Source: CAXQZU01 sp964228555 (GTDB taxonomy: Bacteria > Planctomycetota > PLA2 > JAEUHO01). From it: a stretch of DNA of 38,622 nt. The notes beneath the pieces were generated by a model. That model saw only the letters and a list, made by a program, of their open reading frames with translations. It searched no databases and was not told the DNA's origin. Positions 16,458 to 23,692 of this stretch are shown here, piece by piece. A program made the position numbers and the translations under genes. Every line of letters begins with the position of its first letter. Position 1 is the stretch's first letter. Location of the stretch: positions 1 through 38,622 of the forward strand of contig CAXQZU010000012.1 of NCBI GenBank assembly GCA_964228555.1, in the 5' to 3' direction.

Positions 16458-16485
16458 CAGCCTACGCGGCCGGCCGCGTAGGCTG
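16458..16485. promoter_or_regulatory. Perfect 28-bp palindrome forming a divergent leaderless promoter
   Basis: The left arm CAGCCTACGCGGCC (16458-16471) is exactly complementary to the right arm (16472-16485), with no spacer. Each arm contains TAGGCT on its outgoing strand: at 16479-16484 (plus), 8 nt before ATG 16493, and at 16464-16459 (minus), 7 nt before ATG 16451. Neither gene has a Shine-Dalgarno. Each -10 sits where the other promoter would need its -35, so simultaneous occupancy is unlikely. Confidence 0.7.
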
Positions 16486-16492
16486 CCCGCGC

Positions 16493-16669
16493 ATGCACGG
16501 ACTGGGCAAGTTCCTCCAGCTGGTCGGCCTCGTGCTGGCGCCCATGGCCCTCTTCTACGGCATCGAGGCGGGCGACAGGCGCGGGGCGCTGGCCCTCGAG
16601 CTGGGCCTGCTGGGCGCCGCCGTGTGCGTCTTCCTGCTGGGCCGCTGGCTGGAGGGCCGCGGCCGCTGA
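16493..16669 (+). CDS. 58-residue membrane protein, unknown function
   Basis: The product has two hydrophobic segments (LVGLVLAPMALFYGI and LLGAAVCVFLLGRWL) separated by a short charged loop (EAGDRRGAL). That makes a helical hairpin in the inner membrane with a basic tail (EGRGR). I do not recognise a named family, although small two-helix proteins of this sort are common. ATG 16493 is 8 nt from TAGGCT in the palindrome and has no Shine-Dalgarno, so the message is probably leaderless. It converges on the polyferredoxin gene 6 bp away. Confidence 0.72.
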   Translation: MHGLGKFLQLVGLVLAPMALFYGIEAGDRRGALALELGLLGAAVCVFLLGRWLEGRGR

Positions 16670-16675
16670 GGCGCG

Positions 16676-17146
16676 CTACTGCGAGGCGGCCACCTTGTCC
16701 TCGGCGGCCTTGCGGTCGGGGAGCGCCTCGTCGCGGGGCACCAGGCGGATGGCTTCCTTGATGCACACGGCCACGCACAGGGCGTCACAGCCCTTGCACA
16801 CGTCCGGGTTCACCTCGGCCACGTTGTAGAAGCCGTCGTCCACCGCGCGGTACTTGATCGCGTCGAAGGGGCAGACGTCGAAGCAGAAGTCGCAGGCCGT
16901 GCAGCGCTCGGGAGTCACCACCGCGATGCGGTCGGCGTCCTTGCGGCGCTTGAATCGGGTGGCCACCGTCCCGTTGAAGTCGACGATCGCCTCGGGCGGG
17001 CACACGTAGCCGCACAGGCCGCAGTCCACGCAGATGTCGGCGTGGATCACGTGCATCTCGTTGCGCGTGCCGCTGATGGCGTTCACCGGGCAGGCCTTCA
17101 CGCAGGCCGTGCAGCCGATGCAGGTCTCGGTGATCGAGTAGGCCAT
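16676..17146 (-). CDS. Polyferredoxin with four 4Fe-4S cluster motifs
   Basis: A 156-residue soluble iron-sulfur protein. Four cysteine sets are visible: C9-C12-C15-C19P, C39-C42-C45-C49P, C82-C85-C88-C92P and C117-C120-C124-C128. The first three have the bacterial ferredoxin pattern CxxCxxCxxxCP. The fourth has one extra residue and no proline, so its cluster may have a different potential. Sets 1-2 and 3-4 look like two dicluster ferredoxin units in tandem, an electron wire for an unidentified redox partner; no dedicated partner lies beside it. The gene is divergent from the 17254 gene across a 107-bp gap with a symmetric promoter element. ATG 17146 follows AGCCCC, with no strong Shine-Dalgarno. 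Confidence 0.9.
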   Translation of the reverse strand: MAYSITETCIGCTACVKACPVNAISGTRNEMHVIHADICVDCGLCGYVCPPEAIVDFNGTVATRFKRRKDADRIAVVTPERCTACDFCFDVCPFDAIKYRAVDDGFYNVAEVNPDVCKGCDALCVAVCIKEAIRLVPRDEALPDRKAAEDKVAASQ

Positions 17147-17165
17147 GGGGCTCCGGGCGGGCCGG

Positions 17166-17195
17166 CTGGTGGCCGCGGCCGCCGGGCGTAGGATA
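17166..17195. promoter_or_regulatory. Bidirectional promoter element TAGGATA
   Basis: TAGGATA (17189-17195) reads TAGGAT on the plus strand and TATCCT on the minus strand, so one 7-bp element can serve as -10 for both divergent genes. For the plus strand CTGGTG (17166-17171) lies 17 bp upstream as a possible -35. Predicted leaders are about 50 nt (plus) and 37 nt (minus). Confidence 0.5.
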
Positions 17196-17253
17196 CGGGG
17201 CCGGTCGACGCCCGCCAGCATCCGGGGGCAGGGCCGGCAGGAGAGCCGCCCAC

Positions 17254-17688
17254 GTGAGCGACACCACCCGCTTGGTCGTGGCCGCCTTGCTGCGACTGTC
17301 CCTGCTGGGCTTCGGGATGTGGATCGCCTTTGCCCCCAGCGCGCTGCCCGAGGGCACGCCTGTGGTGACCCGGGCCGCCTTGACCATGCTGTTCGTGGTC
17401 GTGGCCCTGCTCTTCGGGGACATGGTCCAGCTCAAGGACCAGTTCGCCCTGCTGCAGAAGCTGCTGAAGGCCACGGGAGGGGGCCCGGGCAAGCGGGACG
17501 ACCGCGAGGCCATCGACCTGCTGATCCGGGGCCTGTCGGCGCCGGACGCCGACACGCGCGAGAAGGCGCATCACCACCTCAAGCGCCTCACGCGGCAGGA
17601 CATGCCGGCGCGGCCGGAGCTGTGGCAGGCCTGGTGGGCGGCCAATCGTGATGCCTACCTGCCGCCGGACAAGGGCGTCTCGGCCTGA
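17254..17688 (+). CDS. Membrane protein with a small helical-repeat cytosolic domain
   Basis: A 144-residue protein of unknown function. Two hydrophobic segments (LVVAALLRLSLLGFGMWIAF and ALTMLFVVVALLFGDMV) form a membrane hairpin. After a helical stretch (LKDQFALLQKLLKATGGG) comes a domain with an armadillo/HEAT-like look (EAIDLLIRGLSAPDADTREKAHHHLKRLT), then aromatic WQAWWAANRDAYL. The latter resembles the HEAT-plus-Trp module found in many planctomycete proteins. The GTG start has no obvious Shine-Dalgarno; no earlier start is attractive. Divergent from the polyferredoxin, with which it may share a promoter. Confidence 0.72.
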   Translation: MSDTTRLVVAALLRLSLLGFGMWIAFAPSALPEGTPVVTRAALTMLFVVVALLFGDMVQLKDQFALLQKLLKATGGGPGKRDDREAIDLLIRGLSAPDADTREKAHHHLKRLTRQDMPARPELWQAWWAANRDAYLPPDKGVSA

Positions 17689-17746
17689 GCCCCGTGGCGG
17701 GGGCACGCGCCCCTTGGGCGCGCGGCAGCCGCCGGCCGCGGTGTGC

Positions 17747-17752
17747 TAGAAC
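17747..17752 (+). promoter_or_regulatory. Putative -10 (TAGAAC) for a leaderless prenyl synthase mRNA
   Basis: TAGAAC in GTGCTAGAAC lies 7 nt before ATG 17760. No -35 at the right distance and no Shine-Dalgarno are visible. It fits the leaderless pattern of nadB and the 16493 gene. Confidence 0.4.
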
Positions 17753-17759
17753 CGCGCGC

Positions 17760-18782
17760 ATGGCTTCCCGAGCCCCCGAGCCTGACGCCGTGCCGGGGCC
17801 TCGCTCGGGCCTTCCCGCCGTGCTGGCCCCCGTGGCCGACGACCTCGCAGCGGTGGGGGCCCGCTACGCCGAGATCCTCTCGGTGCATACCGAGCGCGTG
17901 CGCGAGGTGGTCAGCCCCTCGGCCCGCTTCGGGGGCAAGCGCCTGCGGCCCGCCCTCACGTGCCTTGCGGCCCGCGCGGTGGCGGGCCGGGCAGGCGACG
18001 ACGTCATCACGGCGGCCGCGGTGGTCGAGCTGATCCACACCGCGACGCTGGTGCACGACGACATCCTCGATGGCGCTGCGACGCGTCGCAAGGTGGCCAC
18101 GCTCAATGCGCGCTGGGGCGACCAGCTGGCCGTGCTGGGCGGGGACGTGCTGTTCAGCAAGGCCTACCGGGCCGCGGCGCACCTCGACGATCCCTTCGCG
18201 GCGCGCTACCTGAGCGACGTGGTGGGCGAGATCCTCGAGGGCGAGATCCACCAAGACCTCGTGGCGCGCAACCCGGCCCTGACGCAGGACGAGTACCGGC
18301 GCATCATCCGGGGCAAGACGGCGGCACTCTACGAGGCGGCGTTGGTGGTCGGCGCGCACTACGCCGGCGCCAATGCGGCGGCGCGCGAGGCGCTGGGCCG
18401 GTACGGCCACCACCTCGGCATGGCGTTCCAGATCGTGGACGATCGCCTCGACCTCACCGGCGACGAGGGCACGGTGGGCAAGACGCTGGGCCGCGACCTC
18501 TCCGAGGGCAAGACGACGCTGCCCGTGATCCTGTGGCGCGATGGGCTGTCGGGCGAGGCGCGCGAGCAGGCCCGTGCCCAGATCGAGGCGGCGTGGGAGA
18601 CGCCCGAGGCAGCCCGCGCCCTGTCGGCGGCGCTGGCCTCCACGGGGGCCCTGGAAGCCGCCGACGAGCACGCTCGGCGCGAGGTGGAGGCTGCCCGTGG
18701 TCACCTGCGCGGCCTGCCGCCGGGCCCGGCGCACGACCTGCTGGACCGCCTCGGCGCCTACGTGCTGGAACGCAACTGGTAG
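17760..18782 (+). CDS. Polyprenyl diphosphate synthase (trans-isoprenyl synthase)
   Basis: A 340-residue all-helical enzyme that condenses isopentenyl diphosphate with an allylic diphosphate to make long-chain prenyl diphosphates, for quinone side chains or lipid carriers. The first aspartate-rich motif is HDDILD (D100, D101, D104) and the second is QIVDDRLD (D227, D228, D231). FGGKRLRPAL near the N terminus and GRDLSEGKTTLP after the second motif are also family signatures. Residues five and four before the first motif are the small Ala and Thr of IHTATLVHDD, which suggests a long product such as octaprenyl or heptaprenyl, but length cannot be fixed by reading. It is monocistronic, with a hairpin terminator after it. 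ATG 17760 was chosen over an upstream in-frame ATG (17694) for lack of coding character there. Confidence 0.93.
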   Translation: MASRAPEPDAVPGPRSGLPAVLAPVADDLAAVGARYAEILSVHTERVREVVSPSARFGGKRLRPALTCLAARAVAGRAGDDVITAAAVVELIHTATLVHDDILDGAATRRKVATLNARWGDQLAVLGGDVLFSKAYRAAAHLDDPFAARYLSDVVGEILEGEIHQDLVARNPALTQDEYRRIIRGKTAALYEAALVVGAHYAGANAAAREALGRYGHHLGMAFQIVDDRLDLTGDEGTVGKTLGRDLSEGKTTLPVILWRDGLSGEAREQARAQIEAAWETPEAARALSAALASTGALEAADEHARREVEAARGHLRGLPPGPAHDLLDRLGAYVLERNW

Positions 18783-18792
18783 GGGCTGGCGG

Positions 18793-18812
18793 CCGGGCGG
18801 TGGCCCGCCCGG
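18793..18812 (+). terminator. Hairpin after the prenyl synthase gene
   Basis: CCGGGCGG (18793-18800) and CCGCCCGG (18805-18812) form a perfect 8-bp stem with loop TGGC, starting 10 nt after the stop codon. No T-run follows. Confidence 0.5.
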
Positions 18813-18830
18813 GCACTGGGCCCGGTTCCC

Positions 18831-18860
18831 TTCGGGCGCACCTTGCCGGAGGCGTACAGT
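18831..18860 (+). promoter_or_regulatory. Probable promoter of the lipoprotein-resB-ccsA operon
   Basis: TTCGGG (18831-18836) and TACAGT (18855-18860) are 18 bp apart. The predicted start near 18868 gives a leader of about 45 nt before ATG 18912. Confidence 0.45.
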
Positions 18861-18911
18861 CCGCCTCGCAGCCGGGCGGTTCCCGTCCGGCCGCGCCCGG
18901 ACGCCATCCCC

Positions 18912-20129
18912 ATGACGACGACCCGGCCCAGTCTCCTGTTCGCGCGCCTGGCCCCTACGGCCGGCGGCCTGCTGCTGTGCAGCCTCGCGTTGGCGGCGTG
19001 TGGAGGCGATGAGCGAGGCCCGTACCCGCTGGAGCCCGGGCGCGAGCGTCCCGCCCCTGACCGTGAGGTGCCGGAGGCGGCCACCGCGCTGGAGCGACTG
19101 GGCGTGCGGGACGAACAGGGCCGGCCCGTGCTGGTGCCCACCCTGCCGCAGGGCTGGCAGGCCCAGCCGGCGTCCTCGATGCGCGTGATCTCGGCGCGCG
19201 TCCCGGGCAGCGGCGCGGGCGATGGCGATCTAGCGGTGAGCTGGGCCGGCGGGGACGTGGCCAGCAACGTGAGTCGCTGGCTGGGCCAGTTCGGCCTGCC
19301 CCCCGTGGACGAGCAAGGCATCGATGCGCTGCCCCGCGGCCAGCTGGCCGGCGGGCCCGCCGTGCTGGTGGAGGCCAAGGGCCGCTACGACGGGGGCATG
19401 GGCCCTGCTCCGGCGGCCGACGGCCAGATGCTGCTGGGGATGGTGTCGCTGCTGCCCGGCCGTGACCGCCTGTTCGTGAAGCTGGTGGGCCCGGACGCGC
19501 TCGTGGAGGCCCAGCGCGACGCCTTCATCACCTTCTGCGCCACGCTGGTGCGGGCCGGGACGGCGACGAGCGCGCCGCGGCCCGTGGCAGCGCCCACGGC
19601 GGGCAGCGCCCCAGTGCCGGGAAGCACCCCAGCACCGGGCAGCGCGGCGCCGGCCGCCACCCCGCCCGCGGGCCCTCGCGCCGGACTCGATGCCGGGCGG
19701 CTCGCCTGGGACCTGCCCAGCGGGTGGAAGGCCCAGAAGCCGCGCGGGATGATGCGCATCATGGACTTCCGCGTGGAGGGCGCGGCTGGCACGGAAGGCG
19801 TGCTGTTCCAGCTGGCCGGCGATGGCGGCGGCGTGGCCCTGAACATCAACCGCTGGCGCGGCCAGATGGGCCAGCCGGAGCTCGCGCCCGAAGCGATTGC
19901 CGCGCTGCCCCGCGTGCGCTGGCTGGGCCGGGACGCAGCCTGGGTGGAGATCACGGGCACCTACCAGGGCATGTCGGGCGAGCGCGTGGAGGGCGCGCTG
20001 TTCGTGGGCGTGGTGTGCCTGCTGCAGGCCGACTCGCTGTTCTTCCGCTTGGTGGGACCCAAGGCGGAGGTCGAGCCGCAGCGCGACGCCCTGCGGTCCC
20101 TGCTGGCCTCGATGCGGGAGGGCGGATGA
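18912..20129 (+). CDS. Lipoprotein with two tandem homologous domains
   Basis: A 405-residue predicted lipoprotein (lipobox LAAC, cysteine 30) of unknown function. Two homologous domains, about 75-210 and 255-405, are joined by a Pro/Ala/Ser-rich linker (PGSTPAPGSAAP). Both share the order LPxGW-(K/Q)AQ, MR(V/I) with an R-V-x-G strand, an N-x-x-RW-x-GQ-x-G helix, a LPR segment, GxY-x-G(M) and a C-terminal VxLLx-x-D-x-LFx(R/K)LVGP-x-A-x-VExQRDA. This is internal duplication. The stop overlaps the resB ATG (ATGA), which places it in the cytochrome c maturation operon; a role in envelope haem or redox chemistry is suggested by context only. No haem motif (CxxCH) is present. Confidence 0.8.
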   Translation: MTTTRPSLLFARLAPTAGGLLLCSLALAACGGDERGPYPLEPGRERPAPDREVPEAATALERLGVRDEQGRPVLVPTLPQGWQAQPASSMRVISARVPGSGAGDGDLAVSWAGGDVASNVSRWLGQFGLPPVDEQGIDALPRGQLAGGPAVLVEAKGRYDGGMGPAPAADGQMLLGMVSLLPGRDRLFVKLVGPDALVEAQRDAFITFCATLVRAGTATSAPRPVAAPTAGSAPVPGSTPAPGSAAPAATPPAGPRAGLDAGRLAWDLPSGWKAQKPRGMMRIMDFRVEGAAGTEGVLFQLAGDGGGVALNINRWRGQMGQPELAPEAIAALPRVRWLGRDAAWVEITGTYQGMSGERVEGALFVGVVCLLQADSLFFRLVGPKAEVEPQRDALRSLLASMREGG

Positions 20130-21496
20130 TCCGTCGCCTCGCCGGCCGGCTCGTCGACCTGCTGGGCTCGTACGCCCTGGCCGTGAGCGTGCTCTCGTTG
20201 CTCTTCGTGCTGACGCTGTTCGGCACGCTGGAGCAGCGCTACGCCAGCATCTACGACGTGCAGACGAAGTACTTCGAGTCGCTGCTGCTCACCGACCTGC
20301 GCACGGGGCCGGACAGCAGCTTCCCGATCCTGCTGCCCGGCGGCTACCTGCTGCTGGCCTTGCTCGGCGTCAACCTCGTGGTGGGGGGCGTGCTGCGCGT
20401 GCGCAAGAGCCTGCCCACCTTGCTCCTCGCCTGCGGCACGGTGCTGCTGCTGGGCGTGGTGCTGCCCACCATCTCCGCCGGCGCGATGTTCGTGGTCGCG
20501 GGGCTGGTCACGCTCTTGCTCTTCGTGGTCACGGGCTGGGCGTGGCCGCAGGCCGACTGGGGCCGGCTGGGCGTGCTGGTGGTCCACGGCGGCATCCTGA
20601 TGCTGCTGGCCGCCGGGCTGGTCGAGTTCTACGCCAGCGACAAGGGCACGCTCGCGCTGGCCGAGGTGGAGGGCGGCCCCTACCGGCGGGCGGGCGACGA
20701 GTTCGAGAGCTACTACGAGTGGGACCTGGTCGTGGCCGAGCACCTCGAGGGCGGCGGTGTGCGCGAGCGCGTGGTGCCCTTCGAGCGCTTCGAGGGCCTT
20801 GCCCCGGGCGAGTCGGCCCGCTTCGAGGATGCCGCGCTGCCCTTCGACGTGCGCCTGAGCGGCTTCCACCGCAACTGCGTGGTGGTGCAGGAGCGCGAGG
20901 GCGGGGTGGACGGCCTTGCCCTGCGACGCCTGCCGCCCGACCCGGAGAAGTCCGAGCGCAACGAGCCCGGCATGCTGGTGACGCTGCTGGAGAAGGGCCC
21001 GGGCGGGCGCACGCACCGGGGCCTCGTGCACGCCGACCAGTCCTTCCCGTGGCGTGTGGGCGTGTCCCGCGAGGGCCGCACGCAGGCCTGGGACGTGGAC
21101 CTGCGGCGGCGGCGGTGGTCGTTCCCGTTCACGCTGCGCCTGGATGAGTTCGTCGCGGCGTACCATCCCGGCACCACGCGCCCCAAGGAGTACTCCTCGC
21201 GCGTGACGAAGATGGAGGAGGGGAGCAGCGAGCCCATCCTGATCACGATGAACCAGCCGCTGCGCCACAAGGGCTACACCTTCTTCCAGTCTTCCTTCGA
21301 GCCCTCGCGCGAGGTGGTCACGCGCGAGGGTCGGCGGGTGCGCACGCCGCCCGTGTCGATCTTCTCGGTGGTGCGCAACCCGGCCGACGCGTGGCCGCTG
21401 ACCGCGTGCGGCATCATCATGGTGGGCCTCGCCTACATGATGGGCATGAAGCTGGCCAAGCACATGCGCAGCGAGCGCGCACGGAGGGCTGCATGA
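20126..21496 (+). CDS. resB: Cytochrome c biogenesis protein ResB
   Basis: A 456-residue inner-membrane protein of System II cytochrome c maturation; with CcsA it forms the synthase that exports haem and attaches it to apocytochromes. Helices are seen at about 16-36, 72-90, 95-130 and 145-165, followed by a large periplasmic domain (about 170-425) and a C-terminal helix (WPLTACGIIMVGLAYMMG). The family segment QPLRHKGYTFFQSSF precedes the last helix, as expected for ResB. The start overlaps the lipoprotein stop (ATGA), and the stop overlaps the ccsA ATG (ATGA), so coupling is tight. Length is typical for planctomycetal and proteobacterial ResB. Confidence 0.88.
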   Translation: MIRRLAGRLVDLLGSYALAVSVLSLLFVLTLFGTLEQRYASIYDVQTKYFESLLLTDLRTGPDSSFPILLPGGYLLLALLGVNLVVGGVLRVRKSLPTLLLACGTVLLLGVVLPTISAGAMFVVAGLVTLLLFVVTGWAWPQADWGRLGVLVVHGGILMLLAAGLVEFYASDKGTLALAEVEGGPYRRAGDEFESYYEWDLVVAEHLEGGGVRERVVPFERFEGLAPGESARFEDAALPFDVRLSGFHRNCVVVQEREGGVDGLALRRLPPDPEKSERNEPGMLVTLLEKGPGGRTHRGLVHADQSFPWRVGVSREGRTQAWDVDLRRRRWSFPFTLRLDEFVAAYHPGTTRPKEYSSRVTKMEEGSSEPILITMNQPLRHKGYTFFQSSFEPSREVVTREGRRVRTPPVSIFSVVRNPADAWPLTACGIIMVGLAYMMGMKLAKHMRSERARRAA

Positions 21497-23583
21497 GCGC
21501 GGTCCACCCGCTGCTGCATCGCCCGCGGCCCGCGTGGCAGGTCGCTGGGCTGCTGGCGCTGTCCCTCGCCCTCGCCGTGCTGCCGTCCCCGGCCCTGGCC
21601 GGCCCCGAGGCGGGCGAGGCTGGCGAGGCGGCGGCGCCGGGCCGGCTCCCCAGCCGCCCGCGCTGGGACCCGGAGGCCCTGCGCGTGGCCGACACGCTGC
21701 CCCTGCAGGCGGGCGGCCGCGTCAAGCCCCTGATCACGTTCGCGGGCTACACGCTGCTGGGGCTGTCGGGGCGCAAGTCGGTCACCGTCGTGGAGGGCGG
21801 TGTCGAGCGCACGCTGGGACCCACCGAGTGGTTCCTCGACGTGCTCTTCTTCCCCCAGCACGCCGCCACCTATCGCGTGTTCCTGGTGACGGACGATGCG
21901 GCGCTGGACGCCATCGGGTTCACGCGCGAGATGCGCGAGCAGGCTGCGCGCGAGGATGCTGCCCGCGACGGCGGCGGGCCGGCGATGCGCAAGAAGCGCG
22001 ACCGCTGGTCGCTGTCCGACCTGGCCCCGGCCGAGGACGGGCTGCGCCAGCAGGCGATGGCCGCCTCGCGCGTGGAGCCGCGCGAGCGCACGCGCACCCA
22101 GCAACAGGTGCTCTCGCTGTGGCAGGCGTGGACCGCGTACCACGACGTCGCCACCAGCTGGCAGCTGGCCACCGGGCGGCTCGAGGTGCCCTCCGCGCCC
22201 GCCGTGACCCGCATCGTGGGCGAGGGTCCCACGATCACCTTCACGCAGGCCGCGGCGCGGCTGCAGGACTTGCTTTCCCTGCTGCCCGCGCGCAACGAGG
22301 ACCGCCAGCCCAGCGAGGACGAGCGTGCCGTGGCCCGGCTCGTGTTCGACCTCGAGCGCCTGGCCGGCAGCAGCGACGGCCCGGGCCTGCTGGCGCCCGC
22401 GCCGGGCGCCGAGGACGCCACGTGGGCCAACCCGTGGCGCCTGCTGCAGCGCGCCGCCGAGTCCGGCGAGCCGGTGGACCCGCGCGCCCTGGGCCTGCTG
22501 GCCGCGCTGGAGCGCGTGGGGGACTCGCTGCAGCGTCCGGCGGCCACGCTCGACGCGTTGCGAAGCCTGCGTGACGGCCTCGTGGGTGCTGCCGAGGCGC
22601 GCGGGGAGCATGCCAGCGTCCCGCTGGAGGTGCGCTACCAGCGGCTGGACCCGGTGCGCTGGGCGTGGGTGCTCTCGATGGTGGGGCTGGCCCTGTCGCT
22701 GCTGGGCCTGCTGTCGGTGGCCGGCCGCTTCGGCGCCGCCATGCGGGGCATGGCGTGGCTGGTGCTGCTGGGCGGGGCCGGCCTGCTGGTGGCCGGCATC
22801 GTGATGCGCTGCATCATCCGCCAGCGTCCGCCGGTGAGCACCCTCTACGAGACGGTGCTGTTCATCGCCGCCACCGGGATGATCGTGGCCTTCGCGGCCG
22901 AGGGCTTGACGCGGCGGCGCTTCGGACTGCCGCTGGCGGGCGTCACCGGCACGCTGGGCCTGCTCCTCGCCCAGTGGTTCGAGAGCCTCAACAGGCAGGA
23001 CACCATGCCGACGCTGGAGGCCGTGCTCGACACGAACTTCTGGCTGGCCACGCACGTGACCACGGTGACCTTCGGCTACTCCGCCGGCCTGCTGGCGGCG
23101 CTGCTGGGCCAGGCCTACGTGTTCGGGAAGGTGCTGGGCGTCGCGCGCGACAAGCCGGATGCCTACGCGGCGCTCGGGCGCATGGTCTACGGCGTGATCG
23201 CCTTCGGCCTGCTGCTCTCCATCGTGGGCACCATCTTGGGGGGCATCTGGGCCAACGACTCGTGGGGACGCTTCTGGGGCTGGGACCCCAAGGAGAACGG
23301 CGCCCTCATGATCGTGCTCTGGGAGCTGGTCATGCTGCACGCACGGCTGGGCGGCTACGTGGGGCCCTTCGGGTTCTCGATGCTGGCCATCGGCGGCGGC
23401 GCCGTGGTGGCCTGGTCGTGGTGGGGCGTCAACCAGCTGGGCGTGGGCCTGCATTCCTACGGCTTCACCGAGGGCATCCAGGCCCTGCTCGATGGCATCT
23501 ACGCCGTGGTGGGTGGCAGCATGGCGGTGGGGCTGGGGTGGTGGCTGCTGCGCCGGCCCGACCGCGCCCGGCCGGGGGCCTGA
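21493..23583 (+). CDS. ccsA: Cytochrome c biogenesis protein CcsA with a large N-terminal domain
   Basis: A 696-residue haem-handling membrane protein. The core (from about 391) has several helices and the tryptophan-rich haem site GGIWANDSWGRFWGWDPKENGAL near residue 586, with candidate axial histidines in LATHVTTVTFGYSAG, VMLHARLGGY and GVGLHSYGF. The first 390 residues are unusual in size: a signal-like helix, LQAGGRVKPLITFAGYTLL, then a charged, mostly helical periplasmic domain. That segment resembles the extra domain found in some bacterial fused or extended CcsA proteins, where its role is not settled. With ResB it should make covalent c-type cytochromes outside the cytoplasm. It ends the operon, at a T-tailed terminator. 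Confidence 0.9.
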   Translation: MSAVHPLLHRPRPAWQVAGLLALSLALAVLPSPALAGPEAGEAGEAAAPGRLPSRPRWDPEALRVADTLPLQAGGRVKPLITFAGYTLLGLSGRKSVTVVEGGVERTLGPTEWFLDVLFFPQHAATYRVFLVTDDAALDAIGFTREMREQAAREDAARDGGGPAMRKKRDRWSLSDLAPAEDGLRQQAMAASRVEPRERTRTQQQVLSLWQAWTAYHDVATSWQLATGRLEVPSAPAVTRIVGEGPTITFTQAAARLQDLLSLLPARNEDRQPSEDERAVARLVFDLERLAGSSDGPGLLAPAPGAEDATWANPWRLLQRAAESGEPVDPRALGLLAALERVGDSLQRPAATLDALRSLRDGLVGAAEARGEHASVPLEVRYQRLDPVRWAWVLSMVGLALSLLGLLSVAGRFGAAMRGMAWLVLLGGAGLLVAGIVMRCIIRQRPPVSTLYETVLFIAATGMIVAFAAEGLTRRRFGLPLAGVTGTLGLLLAQWFESLNRQDTMPTLEAVLDTNFWLATHVTTVTFGYSAGLLAALLGQAYVFGKVLGVARDKPDAYAALGRMVYGVIAFGLLLSIVGTILGGIWANDSWGRFWGWDPKENGALMIVLWELVMLHARLGGYVGPFGFSMLAIGGGAVVAWSWWGVNQLGVGLHSYGFTEGIQALLDGIYAVVGGSMAVGLGWWLLRRPDRARPGA

Positions 23584-23590
23584 GTGCCCG

Positions 23591-23610
23591 GGCGGCCTTT
23601 ACCGCCTTTT
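23591..23610 (+). terminator. Intrinsic terminator after ccsA
   Basis: GGCGG (23591-23595) and CCGCC (23602-23606) form a stem with loop CCTTTA, followed directly by TTTT (23607-23610). It is the most canonical terminator in the window. Its 3' part overlaps the repeat array upstream of phoB. Confidence 0.65.
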
Positions 23611-23652
23611 CACGCAGGCTCACGCGCTGGCACGCGGGGTTGCGCGTAGGCT
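23598..23652 (+). promoter_or_regulatory. phoB promoter with a 10-bp-period repeat (candidate Pho box variant)
   Basis: TTTACC, TTTCAC, GCTCAC and TGGCAC recur at 23598, 23608, 23618 and 23628, exactly 10 bp apart. They are followed by TAGGCT (23647-23652), a good -10-like hexamer; predicted start near 23660. The units resemble the TTCAC heptamers before pstS, but the period there is 11 bp. PhoB autoregulation is common; this is inference. Confidence 0.4.
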
Positions 23653-23692
23653 GTCGGCACGGCCGCCGCAGGCGGCGGATGGCGAGGCTGCC

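Noticed and set aside
23598..23643. A CRISPR-like array (regular 10-bp repeats)
   Set aside because: Units are far too short, with no spacers; it reads better as a regulatory array. No CRISPR array or cas gene was seen anywhere in the window.
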